64,000 nt of DNA, taken from Streptomyces sp. NBC_00464 (lineage in GTDB: Bacteria; Actinomycetota; Actinomycetes; Streptomycetales; Streptomycetaceae). Under the pieces are notes generated by a model, which did no database searches, was not told the origin of the DNA, and saw nothing but the letters and a program-made list of their open reading frames with translations. Numbering within the stretch: position 1 is the stretch's first letter; each line of letters begins with the position of its first letter. Below are positions 8,554 through 16,848 of this stretch, piece by piece. The DNA lies in contig NZ_CP107899.1 of the NCBI RefSeq assembly GCF_036013915.1, positions 3,906,001 to 3,970,000 of the forward strand, given 5' to 3'. Position numbers and translations under genes: made by a program.

Positions 8554-11500
8554 CGGGCACCGCCGTTCACCGGGAGGGCGGTGTCCGCGGTCCGGGGCCC
8601 GCCGGGGGAGTCCAGGGTCTGCCGCATCACGCGGTCGATGTGGCGGGCCAGTTCCTCGATCCGTTCCGCGCTCCAGTGGACCGTGGAGTACTTCAGGCTC
8701 ATCTCCAGCTCCCCGTCGACGATGTCGCCCTCGGCCATCAGCAGATAGCGCTCCTGCTGGAGCGGTGAGCGGTGCGCGCCGAAGCTCTCGTCCGCGGGCC
8801 GCAGCACCGCACCCGGCGCGCGCTGTTCCAGCCGCAGCAGATGGCCGCGGAAGTTGAGCCGGACCCGGGGGCGGGGGCAGGCCGCCAGGGCCGCGCGTTC
8901 CGCCGGATCGGGCGAGAGGAAGCGCAACGCGTCGAAGCCGTAACGCCGTTCGGGCAGTGCGGCCGGACCGGCGAGCGCGGCGGTCAGGGCGCGGACGCCC
9001 TCGCCCTCCCACCGCAGGACGGCCGGGTACGTGCTCTGTACGTAGCCGACCGTGCGGGAAAGGTCGAGGTCACCGGGGGACACGTCACGGCTGTGCGCGT
9101 AGACATCCACGCCGTGCACGGGCTCCCCGGTCCAGGCCGCCAGGCCGCCGACGAGACAGCCGAGCGCGAAGTCGTGCGGGGCGATGCCGGTGGCGGGGAG
9201 GTGCTGGAGCACCTGCGTGGTGAGGTCCCGGGGCAGCCGGAAGCGGTGGGTGCGCAGCGTGGGCAGCAGGGCGGTGCCGTCCGTGTCGGGCCGGAGCGCG
9301 GTGAACTCCTGGGTGCGGGCGGCCCATTGGGCGGCGTCCTGCCGGGCCTGCGCGCCGGTGACCCAGTCCCGCAGCGCGGTGCCGACGGCCCGGGGGCCCA
9401 CGGCTGCGGCTTCCGGCCGGCCGTCGCCCAGCAGCAGTTCGAGGTCGTCGACGAGCAGGCCCATCGACACCCCGTCGAGGACGAAGTGGTGCACGGTCAG
9501 GAGCAGTCGGGCGCCGGCGTCCGCGCCGTCGATGTACAGCAGCTGGAGGACCCGGCCCCCGGCGAGCGACATCGACGTCTGCGCCGCGGCCAGCGCGTCC
9601 TCCAGCCGGGCGGCGCGCTCCCGCGCCGGGACCGGGGCGAGGTCGATGATGCGGACGGCGTCCGCGGGGCCGGTCTCCCGCAGCTCGGCCGTGCCGTCCG
9701 CGCACAGCGCCGTACGCAGCGCGGGGTGGCGTCGCCGCAGGGCCGCGGCCACCCGGCCGAGGCGGTCGGCGGACAGGCCGGAGTCGGTGGTGAACAGTGC
9801 GTTCAGGCAGAAGTGGTCGCGGTCCGGCAGGTCGCCGTCGTGCAGCCAGCGGTGCTGGGCGGGCAGCAGCCCGAGCGGGCCCGCCGCCTCCTCCTCGACT
9901 GCGTCCGGCGCGCGGCGGCCCTCCGCCCTGGTGACGGCGGCGCGGGCGGTGCGCCCGACGAGCAGGTCGCCGGGGTTCATGGAGATGCCCCGGGCCCGCA
10001 TCCGCCCGCAGACGCGCAGGGCCATGAGGGAGTCGCCGCCCTGGGCGAGGAAGTCGTCGTCGGGGCCGAGTCCCGGCGCGAGCAGCAGGCCGCGGAGCAG
10101 GGTGAGCACCAGGTCCAGCGGTGACCGCGGGTCCTCGTCGGGAGCGGGCGTCGCCCCGGCGGCGAGGGCGGCGGCCGCGGCCTCGGCCGCGGCGCGGCGG
10201 TCGGTCTTGCCGGAGGTGGTGAGGGGCAGCCGGTCGAGTACGGCGATGCGGCCCGGGACCAGGTAGGCGGGGACCCGCTCGCGCAGGTACTCCCGGACCG
10301 ACCGGGGGTCGGGGCCGGTTCCGGTGCCGGCCACCGCGGCCGCCAGCACGTTGCCACCGGCGCCGTCGTCCATGGTGAACGCGGTCGCCGCGGTGATCCC
10401 GGGGGCTTCGAGCAGGTGGCGGTCGACCTCGTCGAGCTCGATGCGGTGGCCGCGCACCTTCACCTGGTTGTCGACGCGCCCCAGGAACTCGATGCCGCCG
10501 TCCTCCCGCCGCACCACCATGTCGCCGGTGCGGTACATCCGGGCCCCGGGGGCCGCCGCGTACGGGTCGGGCAGGAAGCGTTCCCGGGTCCGCGCCGCGT
10601 CGTTCAGATAGCCCAGGGCCAGCGGCTCGCCGCCGATCCACAGTTCGCCCGGCGAGCCGTCGGCGACGGGACGCCCGTCCTCGTCGAGGACCCGTGCCAC
10701 CCGGTCGCCGACCGGGTGGCCGATGGGCAGCCCGGCCGTGTCCGGCACGGCGTCGCCGGGGGCGAGCACCAGGGCGGTCGCGGTGACCACGGTTTCCGTG
10801 GGGCCGTAGCCGTTGACCAGCACGGTGTGCGCGAGCGGGGTGCGGCGGTGGGCGCGGGCGTCCGCGGTGGTGGCGTTCTCGCCGCCGATGACCACCGTGC
10901 GGACCCCGGCGAAGGACGGGGATCCGTCGCCGTCGAGCTCCGCACAGAGCATCCGCCAGTAAGCGGTGGGGAGTTGGAGGACGGTCACCTTCATCTCCTC
11001 GGCGACCGAGGCGAGGCGGGCGGTGTCGGGGACGCTGCCCGTGCCGTGGAAGGCGAGGGTCCCGCCCGCGGCGAGGGTCGGCCAGATCTCCTCCTGGGCG
11101 ACATCGAATCCGAGACTCGCGAACTGCAGCACGGTGCTGTGCCGTCCGAGCGCGAACAGGGCGACGGAGGCGGTGACATGACGGGCCAGTGCCCGATGTC
11201 CCACCAGGACGCCCTTGGGTGCCCCGGTGGACCCCGAGGTGTAGATGACGTACGCGCCGTGATCGTCGTCCGGGGTGTGCGGGCCGGCGGGCTCCGCCGG
11301 GTCCCCGGCGGACGGCAGGAGCGGTGTGCTGTCGTCGAGGACCACGGTGGCGCCGCTGTCGCCGCGTACGTGGGCGAGGCGTTCCGCGGGGGTCGCCGTG
11401 TCGACGGGGACGAACGCGGCGCCGGCGAGCCAGGTCCCGAGCATGGCGACGACCGCCTCCGGACCGGAGGGCAGGCGGACCAGGACGGTGTCGCCGGGCC

Positions 11501-11657
11501 GTACGCCGCGGCCCGCGAGGGCCTGCGCGGCCTGCTCGGCGCGGTCCCACAGCTGGGCGTAGCTCACGGTGCCGGCCGGGCTCCGCAGGGCGGTGTCCGC
11601 GGGGCGGCCGTCCGCGTGGGCGCGGATCAGGTCCATGACCGAGGGGTTCCGGGTCAT
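8550..11657 (-). CDS. non-ribosomal peptide synthetase, A-PCP-C
   Basis: 1035 residues. Adenylation core motifs: YVIYTSGSTGAPKGV (136-150), NGYGPTE (282-288), YRTGD (375-379), GRVDNQVKVRGHRIELDE (393-410) and the catalytic-Lys motif LTTSGKTDR (479-487). The carrier domain has GGDS (540-543) with the phosphopantetheine Ser. The C-terminal condensation domain has HHFVLDG (723-729). The order A-T-C without upstream C or terminal thioesterase means the loaded amino acid is passed to an acceptor supplied from outside. By eye the specificity positions read D-V-E-Q-V-G-G-V-T-K, which I cannot assign to an amino acid. Start and stop both overlap neighbours by 4 bases (dehydrogenase upstream, deacetylase downstream). 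Confidence 0.9.
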   Translation of the reverse strand: MTRNPSVMDLIRAHADGRPADTALRSPAGTVSYAQLWDRAEQAAQALAGRGVRPGDTVLVRLPSGPEAVVAMLGTWLAGAAFVPVDTATPAERLAHVRGDSGATVVLDDSTPLLPSAGDPAEPAGPHTPDDDHGAYVIYTSGSTGAPKGVLVGHRALARHVTASVALFALGRHSTVLQFASLGFDVAQEEIWPTLAAGGTLAFHGTGSVPDTARLASVAEEMKVTVLQLPTAYWRMLCAELDGDGSPSFAGVRTVVIGGENATTADARAHRRTPLAHTVLVNGYGPTETVVTATALVLAPGDAVPDTAGLPIGHPVGDRVARVLDEDGRPVADGSPGELWIGGEPLALGYLNDAARTRERFLPDPYAAAPGARMYRTGDMVVRREDGGIEFLGRVDNQVKVRGHRIELDEVDRHLLEAPGITAATAFTMDDGAGGNVLAAAVAGTGTGPDPRSVREYLRERVPAYLVPGRIAVLDRLPLTTSGKTDRRAAAEAAAAALAAGATPAPDEDPRSPLDLVLTLLRGLLLAPGLGPDDDFLAQGGDSLMALRVCGRMRARGISMNPGDLLVGRTARAAVTRAEGRRAPDAVEEEAAGPLGLLPAQHRWLHDGDLPDRDHFCLNALFTTDSGLSADRLGRVAAALRRRHPALRTALCADGTAELRETGPADAVRIIDLAPVPARERAARLEDALAAAQTSMSLAGGRVLQLLYIDGADAGARLLLTVHHFVLDGVSMGLLVDDLELLLGDGRPEAAAVGPRAVGTALRDWVTGAQARQDAAQWAARTQEFTALRPDTDGTALLPTLRTHRFRLPRDLTTQVLQHLPATGIAPHDFALGCLVGGLAAWTGEPVHGVDVYAHSRDVSPGDLDLSRTVGYVQSTYPAVLRWEGEGVRALTAALAGPAALPERRYGFDALRFLSPDPAERAALAACPRPRVRLNFRGHLLRLEQRAPGAVLRPADESFGAHRSPLQQERYLLMAEGDIVDGELEMSLKYSTVHWSAERIEELARHIDRVMRQTLDSPGGPRTADTALPVNGGAR

Positions 11658-12985
11658 GCGTACACGCCCTCCTGCGTCGTCGTGCCGGGACCGCAGGGGT
11701 CGAGGACGAGCCGTGCGTGGGCGAGCAGTTCGCCGTCGTACATCCGGTGCCGCTGCACGACGATCGTCAGGTCGGCGGCGGCGAGGTCGGCCACCAGGTC
11801 CCGCCCGGCGGGGACGGCGCGGCCGCGCGCGGAGAACGTGGTCACATACGGGTCGTGGAACATCACGTCGGCTCCCGCGCCGAGCAGTTCGACGGCGAGC
11901 GGCTCGGCCGGCGAGTGGCGGATGTCCGCGACGTCCGGCTTGTAGGTGACGCCCAGCAGGAGCACCTTGGCCCCGCGCACGGTGACCTGGTGCGCCGCGA
12001 GCAGTTCCTGTGCGCGGGAGGCGACCCAGACGGGGATCGAGTCGTTGATCCGCTGGGCCTGCTCGGCCATCCGGAACGGCACCCCGGCCTGCGTCGCGCG
12101 GTGCACGAGGTAGAGCGGGTCGACCGGAATGCAATGGCCCCCGACCCCCGCGCCGGGACGGAACGGTGTGAAGCCGAAGGGCTTGGTGGCGGCGGCGTCG
12201 ATGGTCTCCCAGACGTCGACGCCCAGCCGGTGGCAGATCTGCGCGAACTCGTTGACCAGCGCGAGGTTCACCTGGCGGTAGGTGTTCTCCAGGATCTTGG
12301 CGGCCTCGGCCTCACGGCTGGAGCGGGTGACGTGCACCTGTTCGGTCAGCCCCGCGTAGAACGCGGCGGCGCGGGCGCCACAGGCCGGGGTCAGTCCGCC
12401 GACCACCTTGGGCGTGTTGTGGAAGCCGTACCGGGTGTTGCCCGGGTCCACCCGCTCCGGCGAGAACGCCAGGTGGAAGTCGACGCCCGCGGTCAGGCCG
12501 GACTCCTCCAGGATGTCGCGGATGACGCCGTCGGTGGTTCCGGGATAGGTGGTGGACTCGATGATCACCAGCTGTCCGGGCATCAGGTGCTGGCGGACCG
12601 TGCGCACCGCGGACAGCAGGGGCTCCAGGTCCGGCACGCCGTGGGTGTCCACCGGCGTGGGGACGCACAGCGCGACGACGGAGCACTCGCTCAGGAACGC
12701 GGGGTCCGTGGTGGCGTCGAGCAGCGGTGCCACGGAGTCCAGTTCGGCGCGGGTGACCGTGTCGACGGGCGGGCGGCCGATGTTGACCTGGGCCACGAGG
12801 AAGTCGCTCAGGTCGAGTCCGCGGGTGCGGTGGCCGCCCGCCGCCGCGGCCACGGCGAGCGGAAGGCCCGCGTAGCCGATGCCCATGACGGCGACGTCGA
12901 CGGTGCGGTCGTGGGGCGCGGCCGGGGCGGCGCCGTCCGTGAGGACCTGCTCGGGCGGACCGGGTGGTGCGGCGATGACGTCCAT
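11654..12985 (-). CDS. UDP-sugar dehydrogenase (UGDH/WecC family)
   Basis: 443 residues; ATG at 12985 with GGAGAG upstream. An N-terminal NAD Rossmann motif MGIGYAGLPLA (34-44) is preceded by an unusual 28-residue Pro/Ala-rich tail. The family's catalytic cysteine is in GVGGHCIPVDP (280-290, Cys285), and the GHCIPVDP form is nearer to the UDP-ManNAc/UDP-HexNAc dehydrogenases than to UDP-glucose dehydrogenase. SPERVDPG (175-182) and the C-terminal LLGVTYKPDVADIRHSP segment complete the family pattern. The reaction is a two-step oxidation of C6-OH of a nucleotide sugar to a carboxylate with 2 NAD+. It probably supplies a uronic acid to the cluster. Confidence 0.85.
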   Translation of the reverse strand: MDVIAAPPGPPEQVLTDGAAPAAPHDRTVDVAVMGIGYAGLPLAVAAAAGGHRTRGLDLSDFLVAQVNIGRPPVDTVTRAELDSVAPLLDATTDPAFLSECSVVALCVPTPVDTHGVPDLEPLLSAVRTVRQHLMPGQLVIIESTTYPGTTDGVIRDILEESGLTAGVDFHLAFSPERVDPGNTRYGFHNTPKVVGGLTPACGARAAAFYAGLTEQVHVTRSSREAEAAKILENTYRQVNLALVNEFAQICHRLGVDVWETIDAAATKPFGFTPFRPGAGVGGHCIPVDPLYLVHRATQAGVPFRMAEQAQRINDSIPVWVASRAQELLAAHQVTVRGAKVLLLGVTYKPDVADIRHSPAEPLAVELLGAGADVMFHDPYVTTFSARGRAVPAGRDLVADLAAADLTIVVQRHRMYDGELLAHARLVLDPCGPGTTTQEGVYA

Positions 12986-13041
12986 CGGGCTCTCCTGACG
13001 CGCGGACTGGGCAAGGGGGCGGGCGGGGGCGCGTGGGCGCA

Positions 13042-13209
13042 CTACCACCAGCCGTTGTCGCCGCAGGGCCAGTCCACGACGGTCGTCCCCGTACCGGGAA
13101 CCGATGCGAGGGTCCGGCTGCCCGCCTCCGGCCCGGCCGTCGCCCAGTGGACCGCTGCCGCCGCGGTGAGGAGGGAGATACAGAGGAAGGCGCGGAGTCG
13201 TGCAGACAT
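13042..13209 (-). CDS. small exported peptide, function unknown
   Basis: 55 residues from the ATG at 13209, preceded by a GGGGGA ribosome site. Residues 3-7 are Arg-rich (ARLRA), residues 8-25 are a hydrophobic signal-like helix (FLCISLLTAAAAVHWATA), and the remaining ~30 residues end in PCGDNGWW. It is the first gene after the regulatory gap and is 56 bases upstream of the UDP-sugar dehydrogenase, in the same direction, so it is probably co-transcribed with the cluster. The family is not recognised. It may be a secreted peptide signal or a precursor, or simply a small membrane-anchored protein; codon usage and the ribosome site support translation. Confidence 0.55.
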   Translation of the reverse strand: MSARLRAFLCISLLTAAAAVHWATAGPEAGSRTLASVPGTGTTVVDWPCGDNGWW

Positions 13210-13375
13210 GGTGGTCCCCCGGAGCGTCTGGCGAGTGCGGAATCCGGCGGAGAGAAGGGCGGTTGCTACCACCCGTCGCCGGCGGGACCCATGCTGCTGC
13301 CCCGCCGGTCCGGGGAGCAACACATTGCGTGCGGCGGCCAATAGTCATGGCGGCAGGGCGCCACACCCCGTACCT

Positions 13376-13392
13376 GTCTCAGAATGTGAGAC
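13376..13392. promoter_or_regulatory. palindromic operator GTCTCA-N5-TGAGAC
   Basis: The arms 13376-13381 and 13387-13392 are perfect 6-bp inverted repeats with spacer GAATG. It lies in the 286-base gap between the regulator and the small peptide/dehydrogenase operon, 167 bases upstream of the peptide start. The same half-site occurs upstream of the regulator itself (14572-14577). It is a probable binding site of the cluster regulator. Confidence 0.45.
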
Positions 13393-13495
13393 GATCCGGA
13401 AGTGGGTTCTCCCCTTCCGGAACGAGGGCGTACGAAGCCCCCGCGACCGGCCTTCGGACCTGTGACTCCGCGGCCGGTCGCCCCAGCAGCCGGGC

Positions 13496-14485
13496 TCAGT
13501 CCAGGAGTTGGAGCTCCGCCACACGCAGGGCCGCCTGGAAACGCGTGTGCACGCCCAGCCGGTCCATCAGGCAGGTCATGTACCGGCTCAGTGTCCGTGG
13601 GGAGATGCCGAGGTGACGGGCGATCGTCTCGTCCTTGACGCCGTCGGCGAGCATGCGCACCACGACGAGGTCGTGCGAGTCGAGTTCCGTCCCGAGGGTG
13701 CCCCCGGGGGCCGCGGGGCGGACGGGGGCCGAGGTGTGCCAGCAGTAGTCGTACAGCGCGTGCAGGGATCTCACCAGCGCCTGCCCGTGGATGGCGGACG
13801 CCCCCTCGCTGCTGTCCTGCGGGTTGATGGGCAGCACCGCGAGGTCGTCGTCGAAGAGGATCATCCGCAGGGGCAGGTAGTCCGCCGTGCGCGCCGTGCG
13901 CCCGATCCGCTCGGCATCGGTCAGGTAGGCCGCCATGTAGGGGACCTCGGCCGTCCGTCGCGAGTAGAGCGTCTCCACCTGGATGCCGCGGCCCTCCATC
14001 TCCTTGTCCCGCAGCAGCATGTCGTCCATGAGCTCCTCCGGCGGCGGCCCGCCGGGGTGCATCGACCGCATGCGCACATTGCAGGTGCTGCCCGCGTCCT
14101 CCAGGAAGGCGTTCACCAGCGCCGGCGTCGGCAGGGTCTCGATCTCGACGGACTCGCGCCGCTCGTCGTGCAGGCGCGGGTAGTCGCCGATCAGCGAGGC
14201 GACGGCGCCACGGATCCTGGCCAGGTGCTGCAGGTGCGCCGTGGTGTGGCGCTCCTCGGCGGAGAACAGCCGGGTCAGCGCGGCCTTCGGGGTGACCGTC
14301 ACGTAGCCGCAGGGCGCGGACGACGCGGGGACCAGCAGGCCGGCCGCGCAGAGCTGGTCGCACGCCCGGTCCGCCTCGGCGAGGGAGCACTGGGCCTCGG
14401 CCGCCATCTGTTCGAGCGACCAGCCGGGATTCCGGTGGATCAGTCCGTAGAACCGCTGGCGCACTCGTTCGGTCGGCTCGTTCAC
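13496..14485 (-). CDS. LuxR-type regulator with TrmB-like N terminus
   Basis: 329 residues from a GTG at 14485 with GAGGGGG upstream. Residues about 10-60 form a winged-helix/TrmB-like segment (YGLIHRNPGWSLEQMAAEAQCS, then a recognition-like helix), the middle is a PLD/TrmB-like sensor region, and residues about 265-325 are a LuxR HTH (LDSHDLVVVRMLADGVKDETIARHLGISPRTLSRY, shown in parts). Proteins of this layout are common pathway regulators in Streptomyces clusters. It is transcribed in the same direction as the cluster and is the nearest regulator, so it probably controls the operons downstream and itself through the GTCTCA sites. Confidence 0.8.
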   Translation of the reverse strand: MNEPTERVRQRFYGLIHRNPGWSLEQMAAEAQCSLAEADRACDQLCAAGLLVPASSAPCGYVTVTPKAALTRLFSAEERHTTAHLQHLARIRGAVASLIGDYPRLHDERRESVEIETLPTPALVNAFLEDAGSTCNVRMRSMHPGGPPPEELMDDMLLRDKEMEGRGIQVETLYSRRTAEVPYMAAYLTDAERIGRTARTADYLPLRMILFDDDLAVLPINPQDSSEGASAIHGQALVRSLHALYDYCWHTSAPVRPAAPGGTLGTELDSHDLVVVRMLADGVKDETIARHLGISPRTLSRYMTCLMDRLGVHTRFQAALRVAELQLLD

Positions 14486-14551
14486 TCGTCCCCCTCGGTG
14501 TCGGCTCGGCTCCCTCTCCGCCGCGGGGGCGGGACGTCACTCCATCCCCAC

Positions 14552-14577
14552 GAGACCCAGAGGGCACAGCTGTCTCA
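14552..14577. promoter_or_regulatory. GAGAC/GTCTCA half-sites between regulator and pirin
   Basis: GAGAC at 14552-14556 and GTCTCA at 14572-14577 lie in the divergent gap, 67-92 bases upstream of the regulator GTG. The GTCTCA half matches the 13376 operator exactly. Proposed autoregulatory site; by eye only. Confidence 0.3.
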
Positions 14578-14643
14578 TAGGTACCACCAGACCCTTCGGG
14601 GGTCGATCCTCAGTACGAGGGAGGTGCGGGAATGGATGGCACC

Positions 14644-14672
14644 TTGCAGGATGTTCACCATTCAACTAAATT
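14644..14672 (+). promoter_or_regulatory. sigma-70-like promoter of pirin gene
   Basis: TTGCAG (14644-14649), a 17-base spacer and TAAATT (14667-14672) form a good -35/-10 pair inside an unusually AT-rich stretch, 32 bases upstream of the pirin ATG. Confidence 0.55.
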
Positions 14673-14704
14673 GGTTCCAGAACAGTCCCCCGGAGGTGGC
14701 TCCC

Positions 14705-15661
14705 ATGCCCGCAGTGACCGTCGAAAACCCGCTGACCCTGCCCAAGGTCGCCGCCGCCGGCGACGCCGTGGCCCGTCCCGTGCTCGCCGTGACCACGGCG
14801 CCGAGCGGGTTCGAGGGCGAGGGCTTCCCGGTCCGCCGCGCCTTCGCGGGGATCAACTACAAGTACCTCGACCCGTTCATCATGATGGACCAGATGGGCG
14901 AGGTGGAGTACGCCGCAGGGGAGCCGAAGGGCACCCCCTGGCACCCGCACCGCGGCTTCGAGACCGTGACGTACCTGATCGACGGCACCTTCGTCCACCA
15001 GGACTCCAACGGTGGCGGCGGCACCATCCAGAACGGCGACACCCAGTGGATGACAGCCGGATCGGGGCTGCTCCACATCGAGGCGCCGCCGGAGTCGCTC
15101 GTCATGTCGGGCGGTCTCTTCCACGGGCTCCAGCTCTGGGTGAACCTGCCCAAGGCCGACAAGATGATGGCCCCGCGCTACCAGGACATCCGCGGCGGCC
15201 AGGTCCAGCTGCTCGCCTCCCCGGACGGCGGCGCGCTGCTCCGGGTGATCGCGGGCGAGCTCGACGGCCACGAGGGTCCGGGCGTCACCCACACCCCCAT
15301 CACGATGATCCACGCCACCGTGCGCCCCGGCGCCGAGGTGACGCTGCCGTGGCGCGAGGACTTCAACGGCCTCGCGTACGTGCTCGCCGGCCGCGGCACC
15401 GTCGGTGAGGAGCGCCGTCCCGTCCACGTGGGCCAGACCGCGGTCTTCGGCACCGGCTCCTCGCTGACCGTCCGCGCGGACGAGCAGCAGGACGGCAACA
15501 CCCCGGACCTGGAGGTCGTGCTGCTCGGCGGGCGTCCCATCCGGGAGCCGATGGCGCACTACGGGCCGTTCGTGATGAACAGCCAGGCCGAACTGAAGCA
15601 GGCCTTCGAGGACTTCCAGGCCGGCCGCCTCGGCTCCGTGCCCGCCGTCCACGGAATGTGA
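14705..15661 (+). CDS. pirin family protein
   Basis: 318 residues; ATG at 14705 with GGAGG 8 bases upstream. The bicupin metal site is present: H80 and H82 in WHPHRGFE, then H124 and E126 in GLLHIEAP. Bacterial pirins bind iron and several oxidise quercetin or interact with metabolic enzymes; the true role varies. The C-terminal cupin ends with LLGGRPIREPMAHYGPFVMN, the conserved pirin_C signature. It is monocistronic, divergent from the cluster regulator and read from its own promoter, so it probably does not belong to the cluster. Confidence 0.9.
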   Translation: MPAVTVENPLTLPKVAAAGDAVARPVLAVTTAPSGFEGEGFPVRRAFAGINYKYLDPFIMMDQMGEVEYAAGEPKGTPWHPHRGFETVTYLIDGTFVHQDSNGGGGTIQNGDTQWMTAGSGLLHIEAPPESLVMSGGLFHGLQLWVNLPKADKMMAPRYQDIRGGQVQLLASPDGGALLRVIAGELDGHEGPGVTHTPITMIHATVRPGAEVTLPWREDFNGLAYVLAGRGTVGEERRPVHVGQTAVFGTGSSLTVRADEQQDGNTPDLEVVLLGGRPIREPMAHYGPFVMNSQAELKQAFEDFQAGRLGSVPAVHGM

Positions 15662-15745
15662 GTTCCGCCGCCGCCGTATGACGGTCCATCACTCGTACGG
15701 CGGCACGGGCGGGACACCGCTCCCATGGCGTGATCGGGTGAGGGG

Positions 15746-16831
15746 GTGCAGACCAATAAGCCTCTCCTGCCCGATGCCGCCCGGCGTACGGCCGCGTGGT
15801 GCGGTGTCGTCCTGCTGGTCGCGGGTGTCGCCGCCGTCGCCGTCTTCCTCTGCATCGTCCTCAAGGCCGCCGTCACCCCGGTCCTCCTCGCGCTGCTCGG
15901 TACGGCGCTGCTCGGGCCGGTCCACCGCCGGATGACCGCCCACGGGGTGAACCGCTCGGTGGCGGCCGGGCTCACCTGCGTCCTGCTCGTCGCGGTGGTC
16001 GGCGGTGCGGGCTACATCGTCGTCGCGGCGCTCATCGAGACGGGTTCCCAGATCGTGGACTCGCTGAAGGACGCCGGGCAGTGGGTGGTCGACCACTTCG
16101 GGGTCGCCGACGGCGTGAACGTCGCCGATCTCGCGGCCAGTGCCAGGAACCTCGTCGAGAAGTTCGGCGCGAGTGCCGCGGGCGGGCTCCTCAGCGGGCT
16201 CACCCTGATCGGCTCGCTCATCGCCACCAGTGTCCTCGCCCTGCTGCTGACCTTCTTCTTCCTGCGCGACTCCGACCGGGCCGTGAAACTCGCGCACACC
16301 ATCGCCCCGCGCGGCACCGGAGACCTCGTCGAGGCGATGGGCCGGCGGGCCTTCGAGGCCGTCGAGGGCTTCATGCGCGGGACGACGCTCATCGCCCTGA
16401 TCGACGCGGTGTGCATCACGGTCGGCCTGCTGATCCTGCGCGTGCCCGGCGCGGTGGGGCTCGGTGCGCTGGTCCTGGTCGGGGCCTACATCCCGTACCT
16501 CGGTGCGTTCATCTCCGGGGCCGTCGCGGTCCTGGTGGCGCTCGCGGACCGGGGGGTGGTGATCGCGCTCTGGGCGCTCGGGATCGTCCTCGCGGTGCAG
16601 CTGCTGGAGGGGCATGTCCTGCAGCCGATGATCCAGAGCCGGACCGTACAGATGCACCCAGCGATGATCATGATCGCGCTGACGGCGGGGGCGAGCGTGG
16701 CGGGCCTGCTGGGGATGCTGCTCGCCGTCCCGGTGTGTGCCGCGGTCTTCGGCATCATCGGCGAACTGCGCAACGGCGGCTCCGACGCCCCGGAGGCATC
16801 CGCCGGACCGTCCGGGGCGCCGTCGTCGTAG
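15746..16831 (+). CDS. AI-2E family transporter (PerM/YdiK-like)
   Basis: 361 residues. Hydrophobic segments at about 18-60, 70-95, 150-175, 205-260 and 275-335 match the 8-TM PerM family, with the signature region VGAYIPYLGAFISGAVAVL near 245-265. Family members export small molecules or ions; AI-2 export is shown for only one member. The GTG start at 15746 has its purine tract almost touching the codon, so the ribosome site is poorly spaced; an in-frame stop at 15731 blocks longer versions. It converges with the SpoIIE gene with a gap of 17 bases. Confidence 0.85.
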   Translation: MQTNKPLLPDAARRTAAWCGVVLLVAGVAAVAVFLCIVLKAAVTPVLLALLGTALLGPVHRRMTAHGVNRSVAAGLTCVLLVAVVGGAGYIVVAALIETGSQIVDSLKDAGQWVVDHFGVADGVNVADLAASARNLVEKFGASAAGGLLSGLTLIGSLIATSVLALLLTFFFLRDSDRAVKLAHTIAPRGTGDLVEAMGRRAFEAVEGFMRGTTLIALIDAVCITVGLLILRVPGAVGLGALVLVGAYIPYLGAFISGAVAVLVALADRGVVIALWALGIVLAVQLLEGHVLQPMIQSRTVQMHPAMIMIALTAGASVAGLLGMLLAVPVCAAVFGIIGELRNGGSDAPEASAGPSGAPSS

Positions 16832-16848
16832 CCGCCGTCCGGCCGCCT

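Noticed and set aside
10416-11945. 509-residue plus-strand frame
   Set aside because: Antisense to the NRPS adenylation domain; codon bias is that of a shadow frame.
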